Positions 1 through 5,060 of a stretch of DNA of 5,095 nucleotides are shown piece by piece. Where the stretch lies: contig JAJYVN010000224.1 of NCBI GenBank assembly GCA_021791995.1, forward strand, positions 1-5,095, written 5' to 3'. Every line of letters starts with the position of its first letter. Position 1 is the first letter of the stretch. The notes beneath the pieces were generated by a model. The model did no database searches. It was not told the origin of the DNA and saw nothing but the letters and a program-made list of their open reading frames with translations. The translations under genes and the position numbers were made by a program. The DNA is from Bacillota bacterium (GTDB lineage Bacteria; Bacillota; Sulfobacillia; RBS10-35; JAJYVN01).

Positions 1-554
1 CCCGGATTCCCCACCGCCGCCACCCGCACCTCCTCATTCTGATCTCCCACCCCAACTCGGATCACGTCCTCAGGCGCCCTCGGATTCCCCACCGCCGCCA
101 TGCGTACCCACCACACCGCATCCTCCACCCCCGCCCTGATCACGTCCTCGGGCGCGTCGGGATGCCCCACCGCCGCCTCTCGCACCCCCTCTTTCTCATC
201 ACTCGCCCCAGTCCTGATTACGTCCTCGGGCGCACCCGGATTCCCCACCGCCGCCATTCGTACGTCCGCATCCTCATCCCCCGCCCCAGCCCTGATCACA
301 TCCTCGGGCGCACTCGGATTCCCCACCGCCGCCCTCCGCACCGTTACAGCCTCGTCCTCCGCTCCAGCCCGGATCACATCTTCCGGCGCACCCGGATTCC
401 TCACCGCCACCCACCGCACCGTTACAGCCTCGTCCTCCGCTCCAGCCCGGATCACATCTTCCGGCGCAGCGGGATTCCTGGCCGCCCCCACCCGCACCCA
501 AACGGCCTCATCCTTTGCCCCAACTCGAATGATCTCGACAGAGCACTGCGGATC
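1..554 (-). repeat. 78-bp tandem coding repeat array (downstream paralogue)
   Basis: Tandem 78-bp units encode the 26-residue protein repeat, recognisable on the plus strand as copies of CGGATTCCCCACCGCCGCC spaced 78 bp apart. Positions 336-390 and 414-468 are identical over 55 bp, so these two units were duplicated or homogenised recently. The array continues past the left edge. Confidence 0.9.
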
Positions 555-611
555 TTCCAAAACCTGACGCTTCTCTATAGCGCTTAAGCCCTCGAACTTT
601 TTCGCGTCCAT
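1..611 (-). CDS. LRV-type 26-residue repeat protein, downstream paralogue (3' end outside window)
   Basis: The frame is open from ATG at 611 to the left edge: 203 codons with no stop, so the C-terminus is missing. The N-terminus, MDAKKFEGLSAIEKRQVLED, is identical to that of the neighbouring paralogue, which supports this start. The upstream SD-like AAGGACGTGG is weaker than the neighbour's by one base. After a cap of about 19 residues come repeat units of exactly 26 residues, with the Asn-Pro (or Asp/His-Pro) pair at residues 20, 46, 72, 98, 124, 150, 176 and 202. The consensus is V-R-x-A-A-V-G-N-P-x-A-P-E-D-V-I-R-A-G-x-x-D-E followed by three variable residues. This resembles leucine-rich-repeat-variant or HEAT-like alpha solenoids, usually protein-binding scaffolds. 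There is no signal peptide or membrane segment, so it is probably cytoplasmic. Units 3 and 4 share a perfect 55-bp repeat. The fold class is fairly clear; the partner and role are unknown. Confidence 0.85.
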   Translation of the reverse strand, partial: MDAKKFEGLSAIEKRQVLEDPQCSVEIIRVGAKDEAVWVRVGAARNPAAPEDVIRAGAEDEAVTVRWVAVRNPGAPEDVIRAGAEDEAVTVRRAAVGNPSAPEDVIRAGAGDEDADVRMAAVGNPGAPEDVIRTGASDEKEGVREAAVGHPDAPEDVIRAGVEDAVWWVRMAAVGNPRAPEDVIRVGVGDQNEEVRVAAVGNP

Positions 612-644
612 ACCAACCACGTCCTTGAACCTCACCGCCCACTC

Positions 645-1469
645 CTACCCACGTCCAGCCTCCAGCTTCATTCTGGACACCACCCGTATGTGCTCGGGCA
701 CCGCCGGATTCTCCGCCAGCGCCTCCTGGATCTCCGCCACCTTCGACTTGCTCAGCTTTTCCGCCAGGTCCTGTGGCAGTCCAGGGTTTCCTGCAATAAG
801 CACCCTTACCTTTCTCTCTCGAAACCTCGTCGCAGCTCTGAGCACGTCTTCGGGCGCGCTCGGATTCCCCACCGCCGCCTCTCGCACCTCCGGGTCCTCA
901 TCTTCGAACCCAGCCCTGATTACATCTTCGGGCACACCCGGATTCCCTACCGCCGCCATGCGTACCCACCACACCGCATCCTCCACCCCCGCCCTGATCA
1001 CGTCCTCGGGCGCGTCGGGATGCCCCGCCGCCGCCCAGCGCACCCCCTCTTTCTCATCACTCGCCCCAGTCCTGATTACGTCCTCGGGCGCACCCGGATT
1101 CCCCACCGCCGCCATTCGTACGTCCGCATCCTCATCCCCCGCCCCAGCCCTGATCACATCCTCGGGCGCACTCGGATTCCCCACCGCCGCCCTCCGCACA
1201 GACCAGCGCTTATCCCTCACCGCCGCTCGGATTACGTCCTCCGGCGCACTCGGGTTTCTCCCCGCCCCCGCCCGCACCAACCTCTCCCCGTCCTGCACCC
1301 CAGCCCGGATCACGTCCGCGGGCGCACTCGGATTCCCCACCGCCGCCGTTCGCACCCTAGCGGCTTCATCTCCCGTCCCAACTCGAATGATCTCGACAGA
1401 ACACTGCGGGTCTTCCAGAACCTGACGCTTCTCTATAGCGCTCAAGCCCTCGAACTTTTTCGCGTCCAT
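645..1469 (-). CDS. LRV-type 26-residue repeat protein, complete upstream paralogue
   Basis: This is a complete 274-residue protein. I chose ATG 1469 rather than the in-frame ATG at 1493 because GGAGGTG (1476-1482) lies six bases before it and because the paralogue begins at the same residue. Ten units follow in perfect 26-residue register, with the pair at residues 20 (DP), 46, 72, 98, 124, 150 (HP), 176, 202, 228 and 254. The central units are near-identical; the last three are more divergent and may form a C-terminal cap (residues 204-274). The motif N-P-x-A-P-E-D-V-I-R recalls LRV repeats, normally about 24 residues long, which stack alternating helices; a HEAT-like solenoid is the alternative. 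Variation is concentrated at the residue after V-R and around the Asp-Glu turn. No signal peptide, cysteine cluster or catalytic motif is seen. It is followed after 33 bp by its paralogue, probably in one transcript. Function unknown; a scaffold or recognition protein is an inference. Confidence 0.88.
   Translation of the reverse strand: MDAKKFEGLSAIEKRQVLEDPQCSVEIIRVGTGDEAARVRTAAVGNPSAPADVIRAGVQDGERLVRAGAGRNPSAPEDVIRAAVRDKRWSVRRAAVGNPSAPEDVIRAGAGDEDADVRMAAVGNPGAPEDVIRTGASDEKEGVRWAAAGHPDAPEDVIRAGVEDAVWWVRMAAVGNPGVPEDVIRAGFEDEDPEVREAAVGNPSAPEDVLRAATRFRERKVRVLIAGNPGLPQDLAEKLSKSKVAEIQEALAENPAVPEHIRVVSRMKLEAGRG
690..1412 (-). repeat. 78-bp tandem coding repeat array (upstream paralogue)
   Basis: Ten 78-bp units, all in register with the reading frame. 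DNA similarity between units is highest in the middle of the gene and decays towards its 3' end (about 690-850). Positions 958-1199 match 100-341 in the neighbouring gene with four mismatches. Confidence 0.88.
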
Positions 1470-1475
1470 ACCAAC

Positions 1476-1482
1476 CACCTCC
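1476..1482 (-). promoter_or_regulatory. Shine-Dalgarno of complete LRV gene
   Basis: GGAGGTG on the minus strand, six bases before ATG 1469. It decides the start against the in-frame ATG at 1493. The equivalent site of the downstream paralogue (618-624) reads GGACGTG, one substitution weaker. Confidence 0.75.
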
Positions 1483-1499
1483 CTAAGCCCCACCGCCCA

Positions 1500-1547
1500 C
1501 TCCTACCTACGCCCAGCACCCGCATTCTCTTTGGCACCACCGGAGTC
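1500..1547 (-). pseudogene. Probable decayed 3' tail of a third LRV gene copy
   Basis: Upstream of the complete LRV gene, the minus strand reads GGTGGTG, then AGAATG, CTGG, GCGTAGGTAGGAGTGGGCGG. This aligns with the 3' end of the complete LRV gene plus its intergenic spacer (GGTGGTG, AGAATGAAGCTGG, GACGTGGGTAGGAGTGGGCGG at about 632-690) with small gaps. The same segment therefore lies before both LRV starts. The simplest explanation is a tandem array with the coding part of a third copy lost. Similarity stops near 1547. The match is short and was aligned by eye. Confidence 0.45.
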
Positions 1548-1735
1548 TCCGCACCCCCCTTCTCACCCTTGCGGACGGGGCTTACCGGCTCGGTGATGCG
1601 GCTCACGCCGCCGCCAGGCCAGGAGGTTGTCAGGAACTCGCACAATGGCGGTTTCACCCGCTGCCCATGCACGGCGGTATGATGACGATCTGCGTAAGTG
1701 GGGGCTTTGGCAAGGCACTCATTCACCAAGCACCG

Positions 1736-1764
1736 TTCACGACCTAGCCCGTGCTCACGATAGA
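1736..1764 (+). promoter_or_regulatory. Weak candidate promoter for the plus-strand pair
   Basis: TTCACG (1736-1741) and GATAGA (1759-1764) are separated by 17 bp. They match the sigma-70-type hexamers at only four and three of six positions. Initiation here would give a leader of about 45 bases to GTG 1816. A GATAAT at 1771-1776 has no partner at normal spacing. Confidence 0.18.
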
Positions 1765-1800
1765 AATCGCGATAATGCCAGTATCCGTACCCCTCCCCTG

Positions 1801-1807
1801 AAAGGAG
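1801..1807 (+). promoter_or_regulatory. Shine-Dalgarno fixing the GTG start at 1816
   Basis: AAAGGAG lies eight bases before GTG 1816, the first residue of a clear signal peptide. The same motif at the same spacing precedes the next gene (3231-3237, ATG 3246), and the two 20-base stretches from SD to start agree at 16 positions. Confidence 0.75.
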
Positions 1808-1815
1808 CCACTACC

Positions 1816-3231
1816 GTGTCCATCAGCTCCCGCAAGATGCCCCTGCAGCACTTTTGGCGAGCCATTGCGGGGATCCTGCTGAGCAGCGGCATGCTGGCCG
1901 CACTCGCGCCAGTCGGAGCTGCTTACGCTGGTAAGCTTCGCCAACCAACCGGTCCAATTCTCACCTTGTCGTCGGCCAAAGTGCTCAGTCTGAACGGTAT
2001 CGGCGGTGTGATTGCCTTTACTGGGCAAAACCTGTATAGCATCATGGGCACCTGCTGGCAGCCATCCTTTGACGGCACTCTGTGCAAACAGAGTGGCTAC
2101 TACACTTCGTCGTCTGGCAATACTTATGCCACGGTCACCGAGGGCATCATGCCTCAAAGTGGCACCTGGAAGGTAACGCTGGTCGGGGGCACCTTTGGTG
2201 GCGGGCCGTCCAACTACGTGCTTCTCACCTTTCCGTCGGCTCCCACAGCTGCGCCACCACCGCCTCCCCCCGCCCCCCTTGTCACGGGGTTCTCTCCCGC
2301 ATCCCTGCCTGAAAACGGCGGCGTAGTGACTATAGAGGGTGAGAATCTTGAGAATGCTGGCTACGCAGTCCTGGGCAGCACCACGATCAACATACCCCCA
2401 GCTTGGGAGCGTCCATCAAGCGGTGTATATACGAACACACCAACGAGCCTCATCGTCGACGTTCCACCCCAGCCAAGTGCCGCTTCGCTTCCCATACAGG
2501 TGATCACACCAGGTGGAACGAGCGCGCCCGTAAACCTTCCCATCGAACCAGAGCAATGGCTAACCCTTTCTGCGTCGTCCGCGGCAGTCATGGTCGGCAG
2601 TGCGGTCGACCTCACCGCAACGGCCGGGACGTTAGGCGGCACCCCGACCGGTATCGTTCAGTTCGAAGAGCTTGGCTACCCGACAATGCCCCTCGGAGTG
2701 TCCACCATCGGAGCGAATGGAGTGGCCGTACTTGCGACTACGGCTATCACGCCGGGGCAGGATGTTATCGAGGCCACCTGGGATGGGGCATCTGCTGTCG
2801 TTCCCGTGACGGTTAATCAGCCGACTGCCATTACTATCGAGAGCGGTTTTTCAACACAGGGCACCACCACACTTACTGTGCAGGTGGACAGCGGGGCCTA
2901 CTTGGCTCCCGATGGCAGCCTGTCTGTGTCCATGAGTTATGCGCCTTCCAATAACGCACCGATCCAGACGGCCTACACAACCGTGTCAAACATCGCAGCA
3001 GGCGGGACGGTGGTTACCCTCCCCACCCCAGGACAGGTGCTTGCTGTAGCGGTTCGCTTCAATCCCATACCGGCATCTGGTGAATTGCCTTCCTACGCTG
3101 CGGCCGCGTGGTCCCAGGTGCCGCCCGTGAACGTTGTAGGAGCTGTTCTCGGAAGGTCAGGACGAGCTATAGCCAGAAGCATATCCGGCGACCCCTTTGC
3201 GGCTCGATCCGCATATCCGCCGCAATCTTGA
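1816..3231 (+). CDS. Secreted multi-domain Ig-like protein with IPT/TIG-type domain
   Basis: This is a 471-residue protein starting at GTG 1816. The signal peptide has the basic patch S-S-R-K, a hydrophobic core (residues 17-33) and likely Sec cleavage after A-Y-A (residue 38). The mature protein is beta-rich. A first domain (about 47-140) contains the only two cysteines (80 and 90), a possible disulfide. A proline-rich linker (146-153) leads to an IPT/TIG-type Ig fold (about 154-243; V-T-G-F-S-P-A-S-L-P-E-N-G-G at its start, I-Q-V-I-T-P-G-G-T-S near its end). A bacterial Ig-like domain follows (about 248-333; G-T-P-T-G-I-V-Q-F), then another beta-rich region (about 336-440). There is no LPXTG sorting signal or C-terminal membrane segment, so it is exported and either free or non-covalently held. 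Such domains serve adhesion or extracellular scaffolding; no catalytic domain is seen. The stop overlaps the next gene's ribosome site. Confidence 0.85.
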   Translation: MSISSRKMPLQHFWRAIAGILLSSGMLAALAPVGAAYAGKLRQPTGPILTLSSAKVLSLNGIGGVIAFTGQNLYSIMGTCWQPSFDGTLCKQSGYYTSSSGNTYATVTEGIMPQSGTWKVTLVGGTFGGGPSNYVLLTFPSAPTAAPPPPPPAPLVTGFSPASLPENGGVVTIEGENLENAGYAVLGSTTINIPPAWERPSSGVYTNTPTSLIVDVPPQPSAASLPIQVITPGGTSAPVNLPIEPEQWLTLSASSAAVMVGSAVDLTATAGTLGGTPTGIVQFEELGYPTMPLGVSTIGANGVAVLATTAITPGQDVIEATWDGASAVVPVTVNQPTAITIESGFSTQGTTTLTVQVDSGAYLAPDGSLSVSMSYAPSNNAPIQTAYTTVSNIAAGGTVVTLPTPGQVLAVAVRFNPIPASGELPSYAAAAWSQVPPVNVVGAVLGRSGRAIARSISGDPFAARSAYPPQS

Positions 3232-3245
3232 AAGGAGTCACAACA

Positions 3246-4358
3246 ATGTCAGTGCCCACACCCCTCCCCTTGAACGACCCCCGTCTCAGAAGCGTCGAGA
3301 ACCCAGAGTTCGTGGCGGGGATCATCCAGATCAATGTCGACCGCCGACCATGGCCCGAATCCAACTCCTTCGACTTCGGGGGAGACCCGCGCTGGCTTGC
3401 CGGACACCAGCTTCTTCTCCCCTATGAGACGCTCCCAGATGGTCAGCTCCAACCCGCGACGGCACTGCATTTCATGGCCGTGTTCACTGACCTGGAAGCA
3501 CTATGGGCGTGGACGCTGGTACTTCCAGGGATGACGCCTCCCGACGCCATACTGGGCCCAATGGTGACCCACGCTGCGATAGTAGACGTTGCTGACCTGC
3601 AAGACCGTGCCCATTCCAGTGGGGTCATAGACAGGATATTCGTGAACCCATTGGGTCCTGCGGCAGCGGACGTGAAGCTTCCCCTCTTGGCCGAGCGCAC
3701 CAGTTCCCTCGATACCCCTGGTAATGAAACGAGCAAGAAGAGACACCTCTCCAAGCCTCGTCCTGTGCCGGGCGAGGGACCGGTTGAAATCAGTCAGCGC
3801 TTCCTTGGCGATCCACTCGTCCACCCTTCGAGCCGATCGGGCTTTCGTGAAGAGGTGCGTTCGTCCTATGCCAAAGCCGAAGAAGTCGGTCTTGGCGGCG
3901 ACCCGCATAAAGCAGCAGAACTCTACTGGTCGGCGGGGCGCAGCGCCCAAAGAGCATCGTCGCCACAGTTGACGGGTATTGCCGCTCTTGGTGCGGCCCG
4001 GTGGCTTGAAGCCGCCGGCAAGACAGAGCTCGCAGCCGACAAGGCAAAGATCGCGTGGGTTGGTCTGCACTATTGCGTCAACCAGACGTGGATGCACGAG
4101 ACACTCATGGCACTAGCTACCTTGGCACTAAAACTCGGACGTAATCAGTCGATATTCACGCGGCACGACTACATGAACTACGTAGCGCCCCTGCACGCCT
4201 TAGCCGAGGTGGCGAAGAGGCGCTCGTCTGATCCCCGCGCGACCGAGCTTGCGAAGAAAGCAGACGAACTCGTTCTGCGGGTGAGCTACGAGCTCATTTC
4301 GAGCACCGGCAAAAAGCCGGGCGTACCAAACGAGGGCGAGCCGGCTGCTTCTGTCTAG
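3246..4358 (+). CDS. SseB-like N-terminal / helical C-terminal protein of unknown function
   Basis: This is a 370-residue protein. ATG 3246 is chosen because AAAGGAG (3231-3237) precedes it by eight bases; a longer frame from 3108 would overlap the upstream gene deeply. Residues about 50-150 are mixed alpha/beta. The path L-L-L-P-Y, then M-A-V-F-T-D-L-E-A-L-W-A-W, then D-R-I-F-V-N-P-L-G-P-A-A resembles the SseB N-terminal domain (beta strand, 'F-T' helix, 'NP' strand); this is a pattern match only. A polar linker (about 152-195) leads to an alanine-rich helical region (about 200-350; A-A-E-L-Y-W-S-A-G-R-S-A and A-A-L-G-A-A-R-W-L-E-A-A-G) like TPR or other helical-hairpin repeats. There is no signal peptide or membrane helix, so it should be cytoplasmic. 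Coupling to an exported Ig-domain protein suggests a role in its handling or regulation, which is inference. Confidence 0.8.
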   Translation: MSVPTPLPLNDPRLRSVENPEFVAGIIQINVDRRPWPESNSFDFGGDPRWLAGHQLLLPYETLPDGQLQPATALHFMAVFTDLEALWAWTLVLPGMTPPDAILGPMVTHAAIVDVADLQDRAHSSGVIDRIFVNPLGPAAADVKLPLLAERTSSLDTPGNETSKKRHLSKPRPVPGEGPVEISQRFLGDPLVHPSSRSGFREEVRSSYAKAEEVGLGGDPHKAAELYWSAGRSAQRASSPQLTGIAALGAARWLEAAGKTELAADKAKIAWVGLHYCVNQTWMHETLMALATLALKLGRNQSIFTRHDYMNYVAPLHALAEVAKRRSSDPRATELAKKADELVLRVSYELISSTGKKPGVPNEGEPAASV

Positions 4359-4669
4359 AAGCTGTTCTCGTCCTCGTTGTATGCCTGCTTCCACGTCCCC
4401 CAGGGGAGCACTGGGGCGCCGAATACTGCCACTGGAGTTCCGTCCCCCCTCTTATGGAGTGCGACCGGTCCGCCAGCTCGTCGATACGCTTTATGCACGA
4501 TGCCCCAGAGGACAGCGAACAGTAGAACCCCTACCAGCGGGTTCACAAAGAAGAACGCGAGTAAGGCAAGGATCCAAGCAAAGACAATTGCTTTTGCCCA
4601 TCGCCGATAGACGCTCCCCGGATACTTCGCGGGGGCATAGTGCCCGACGTACATGGGATTGTATTGCAT
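4355..4669 (-). CDS. Small two-helix membrane protein
   Basis: This is a 104-residue protein. ATG 4669 is chosen over the in-frame ATG at 4726 because AAAGGAG lies six bases upstream and the hydrophobic layout starts sensibly. A short Tyr/Pro-rich N-terminus (M-Q-Y-N-P-M-Y-V-G-H-Y-A-P) precedes two closely spaced membrane segments (about 25-41 and 44-58), joined by a tight V-N-P turn. Arg/Lys clusters on both sides (Y-R-R-W-A-K; H-K-A-Y-R-R) suggest a hairpin with both ends in the cytoplasm. The C-terminal tail (about 65-104) is soluble, with an acidic end (N-E-D-E-N-S-F). I do not recognise a family. The stop lies in the same TCTAGA as the convergent gene's stop. Upstream, 125 bp away, is another small membrane ORF on the same strand. 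Confidence 0.75.
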   Translation of the reverse strand: MQYNPMYVGHYAPAKYPGSVYRRWAKAIVFAWILALLAFFFVNPLVGVLLFAVLWGIVHKAYRRAGGPVALHKRGDGTPVAVFGAPVLPWGTWKQAYNEDENSF

Positions 4670-4794
4670 GTTTTGCTCCTTTCCTATAATGGCCGGACTT
4701 GTGACCATCCCACTCTTGCTCGGCAAGCACGTCCGGTCCCGGACTACCTAAGTGCACCGGGAGGGCATCACACACACCGCCGGTCCAAAGAGCT
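4670..4794 (-). other. Intergenic leader with two adjacent inverted repeats
   Basis: The spacer between the two small membrane genes holds CTTGC-TCG-GCAAG (4715-4727) and GTCCGG-TC-CCGGAC (4731-4744). These are two short perfect inverted repeats only three bases apart. They may form a weak attenuator or an operator; there is no T-run for an intrinsic terminator. The AAAGGAG for the downstream gene lies at 4676-4682. Confidence 0.35.
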
Positions 4795-5034
4795 CTACGC
4801 CTGGGACCTCCCATACGAGCGATACCAGGCGGGCGACTTGCGAGCCGTGTCGACAACCGTCCAGATCCACACAGCGAAGACGATGAAGATCCCAACTATC
4901 ACATACGTGAGGATGGCGCCGACAATCGACAGGGCCAGACCCCACCAGAACTTCTTCTTGTCCTGCTTGTACGTTTGACATCCGCTCCGGCCTGAAGGCC
5001 GGAGATTCCCGCTTCGGGACGTGATCACCTTCAT
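4795..5034 (-). CDS. Small membrane protein ORF, probably 5'-truncated by an IS end
   Basis: The frame is open from ATG 5034 (or GTG 5037) to the TAG at 4795-4797 and would encode about 79 residues. From about Y-K-Q-D-K-K-K onwards it looks real: a lysine-rich stretch, then about 32 hydrophobic residues (F-W-W-G-L-A-L-S to V-W-I-W-T-V-V), which could be one long or two short membrane helices, then a basic tail (D-T-A-R-K-S-P-A-W-Y-R). The first 20 or so residues are translated from the hairpin DNA described as an IS right end and are not expected of a native protein. No ribosome site precedes either start. The original start was probably lost to the insertion. The annotated start only marks the open frame. 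Family not recognised. Confidence 0.45.
   Translation of the reverse strand: MKVITSRSGNLRPSGRSGCQTYKQDKKKFWWGLALSIVGAILTYVIVGIFIVFAVWIWTVVDTARKSPAWYRSYGRSQA
4975..5033 (-). mobile_element. Probable IS200/IS605 (IS1341/TnpB-type) right end with imperfect hairpins
   Basis: On the minus strand, reading away from the right edge: TCCCG-AAG-CGGGA (5007-5019), then CTCCGGCC-TTCA-GGCCGGAG (4985-5004), a perfect 8-bp stem with a four-base loop, then CGGATGTCAA ending at 4975. A GC-rich hairpin with a TTCA loop followed by a short tail ending in TGTCAA is the layout I know from TnpB-type element right ends, where it overlaps the 3' end of the guide (omega) RNA. These elements lack terminal inverted repeats and target duplications. 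The exact boundary at 4975 is inferred. Confidence 0.5.
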
Positions 5035-5060
5035 CACGCCGCAGCCGATGCTGCTGGCCC
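4975..5060 (-). ncRNA. Possible TnpB guide (omega) RNA 3' part
   Basis: If the right end at 4975-5033 belongs to a TnpB-type element, the omega RNA would overlap the tnpB 3' end and run through both hairpins. Its guide segment would be the flanking DNA just past 4975 (ACGTACAAGC on the minus strand). The 5' limit given is arbitrary. This rests entirely on the element call. Confidence 0.25.

Larger units (their letters stand above)
1470..1815. other. Divergent intergenic region
   Basis: This 346-bp stretch lies between the minus-strand LRV genes and the plus-strand secreted-protein gene. The part next to 1469 is shared with the spacer between the LRV genes. The rest contains no convincing gene. 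An in-frame ATG-started extension (from 1627) runs into the plus-strand gene, but its residues look like neither a leader nor a domain, and the good ribosome site lies at 1801. No strong promoter is evident for the LRV direction. Confidence 0.6.

Noticed and set aside
1..1412. CRISPR array
   Set aside because: The period is 78 bp and the whole unit is related between copies. There are no short constant repeats with unrelated spacers, and the array is coding.
100..1682. Long plus-strand open frames (such as 100-567, 625-1425 and 690-1682) across the LRV region
   Set aside because: They are antisense shadows. The repeat length of 78 is divisible by three, so a stop-free unit stays stop-free in every copy. 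Their products are low-complexity Ser/Pro/Arg strings, while the minus strand has a good SD, a coherent N-terminus and protein-level repeats.
1442..1729. Minus-strand 95-residue frame upstream of the LRV gene
   Set aside because: It overlaps the LRV start, has no ribosome site and looks like a random GC-rich frame. Part of it is better explained as the decayed tail of an LRV copy.
1627..1815. ATG 1627 or other upstream starts for the secreted protein
   Set aside because: The extension has no ribosome site and would bury the signal peptide about 63 residues inside the protein. GTG 1816 has AAAGGAG at proper spacing.
3501..4097. Minus-strand 198-residue frame inside the SseB-like gene
   Set aside because: It is antisense to a gene with a strong SD and coherent domain pattern. 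Its product has no recognisable motif or hydrophobic layout.
4306..4320. CCGGC-AAAAA-GCCGG hairpin near the convergent stops as a terminator
   Set aside because: The A/T run is in the loop and not after the stem, and the hairpin lies inside coding sequence. It does not have the form of an intrinsic terminator.
4491..4895. Minus-strand 134-residue frame across the small membrane genes
   Set aside because: It overlaps both membrane genes in another frame, has no ribosome site and lacks any coherent domain or hydrophobic pattern.
4975..4980. TTGACA as a plus-strand -35 promoter hexamer
   Set aside because: No acceptable -10 hexamer lies 16-18 bp downstream. It is better read as the complement of the TGTCAA end of the putative mobile element.
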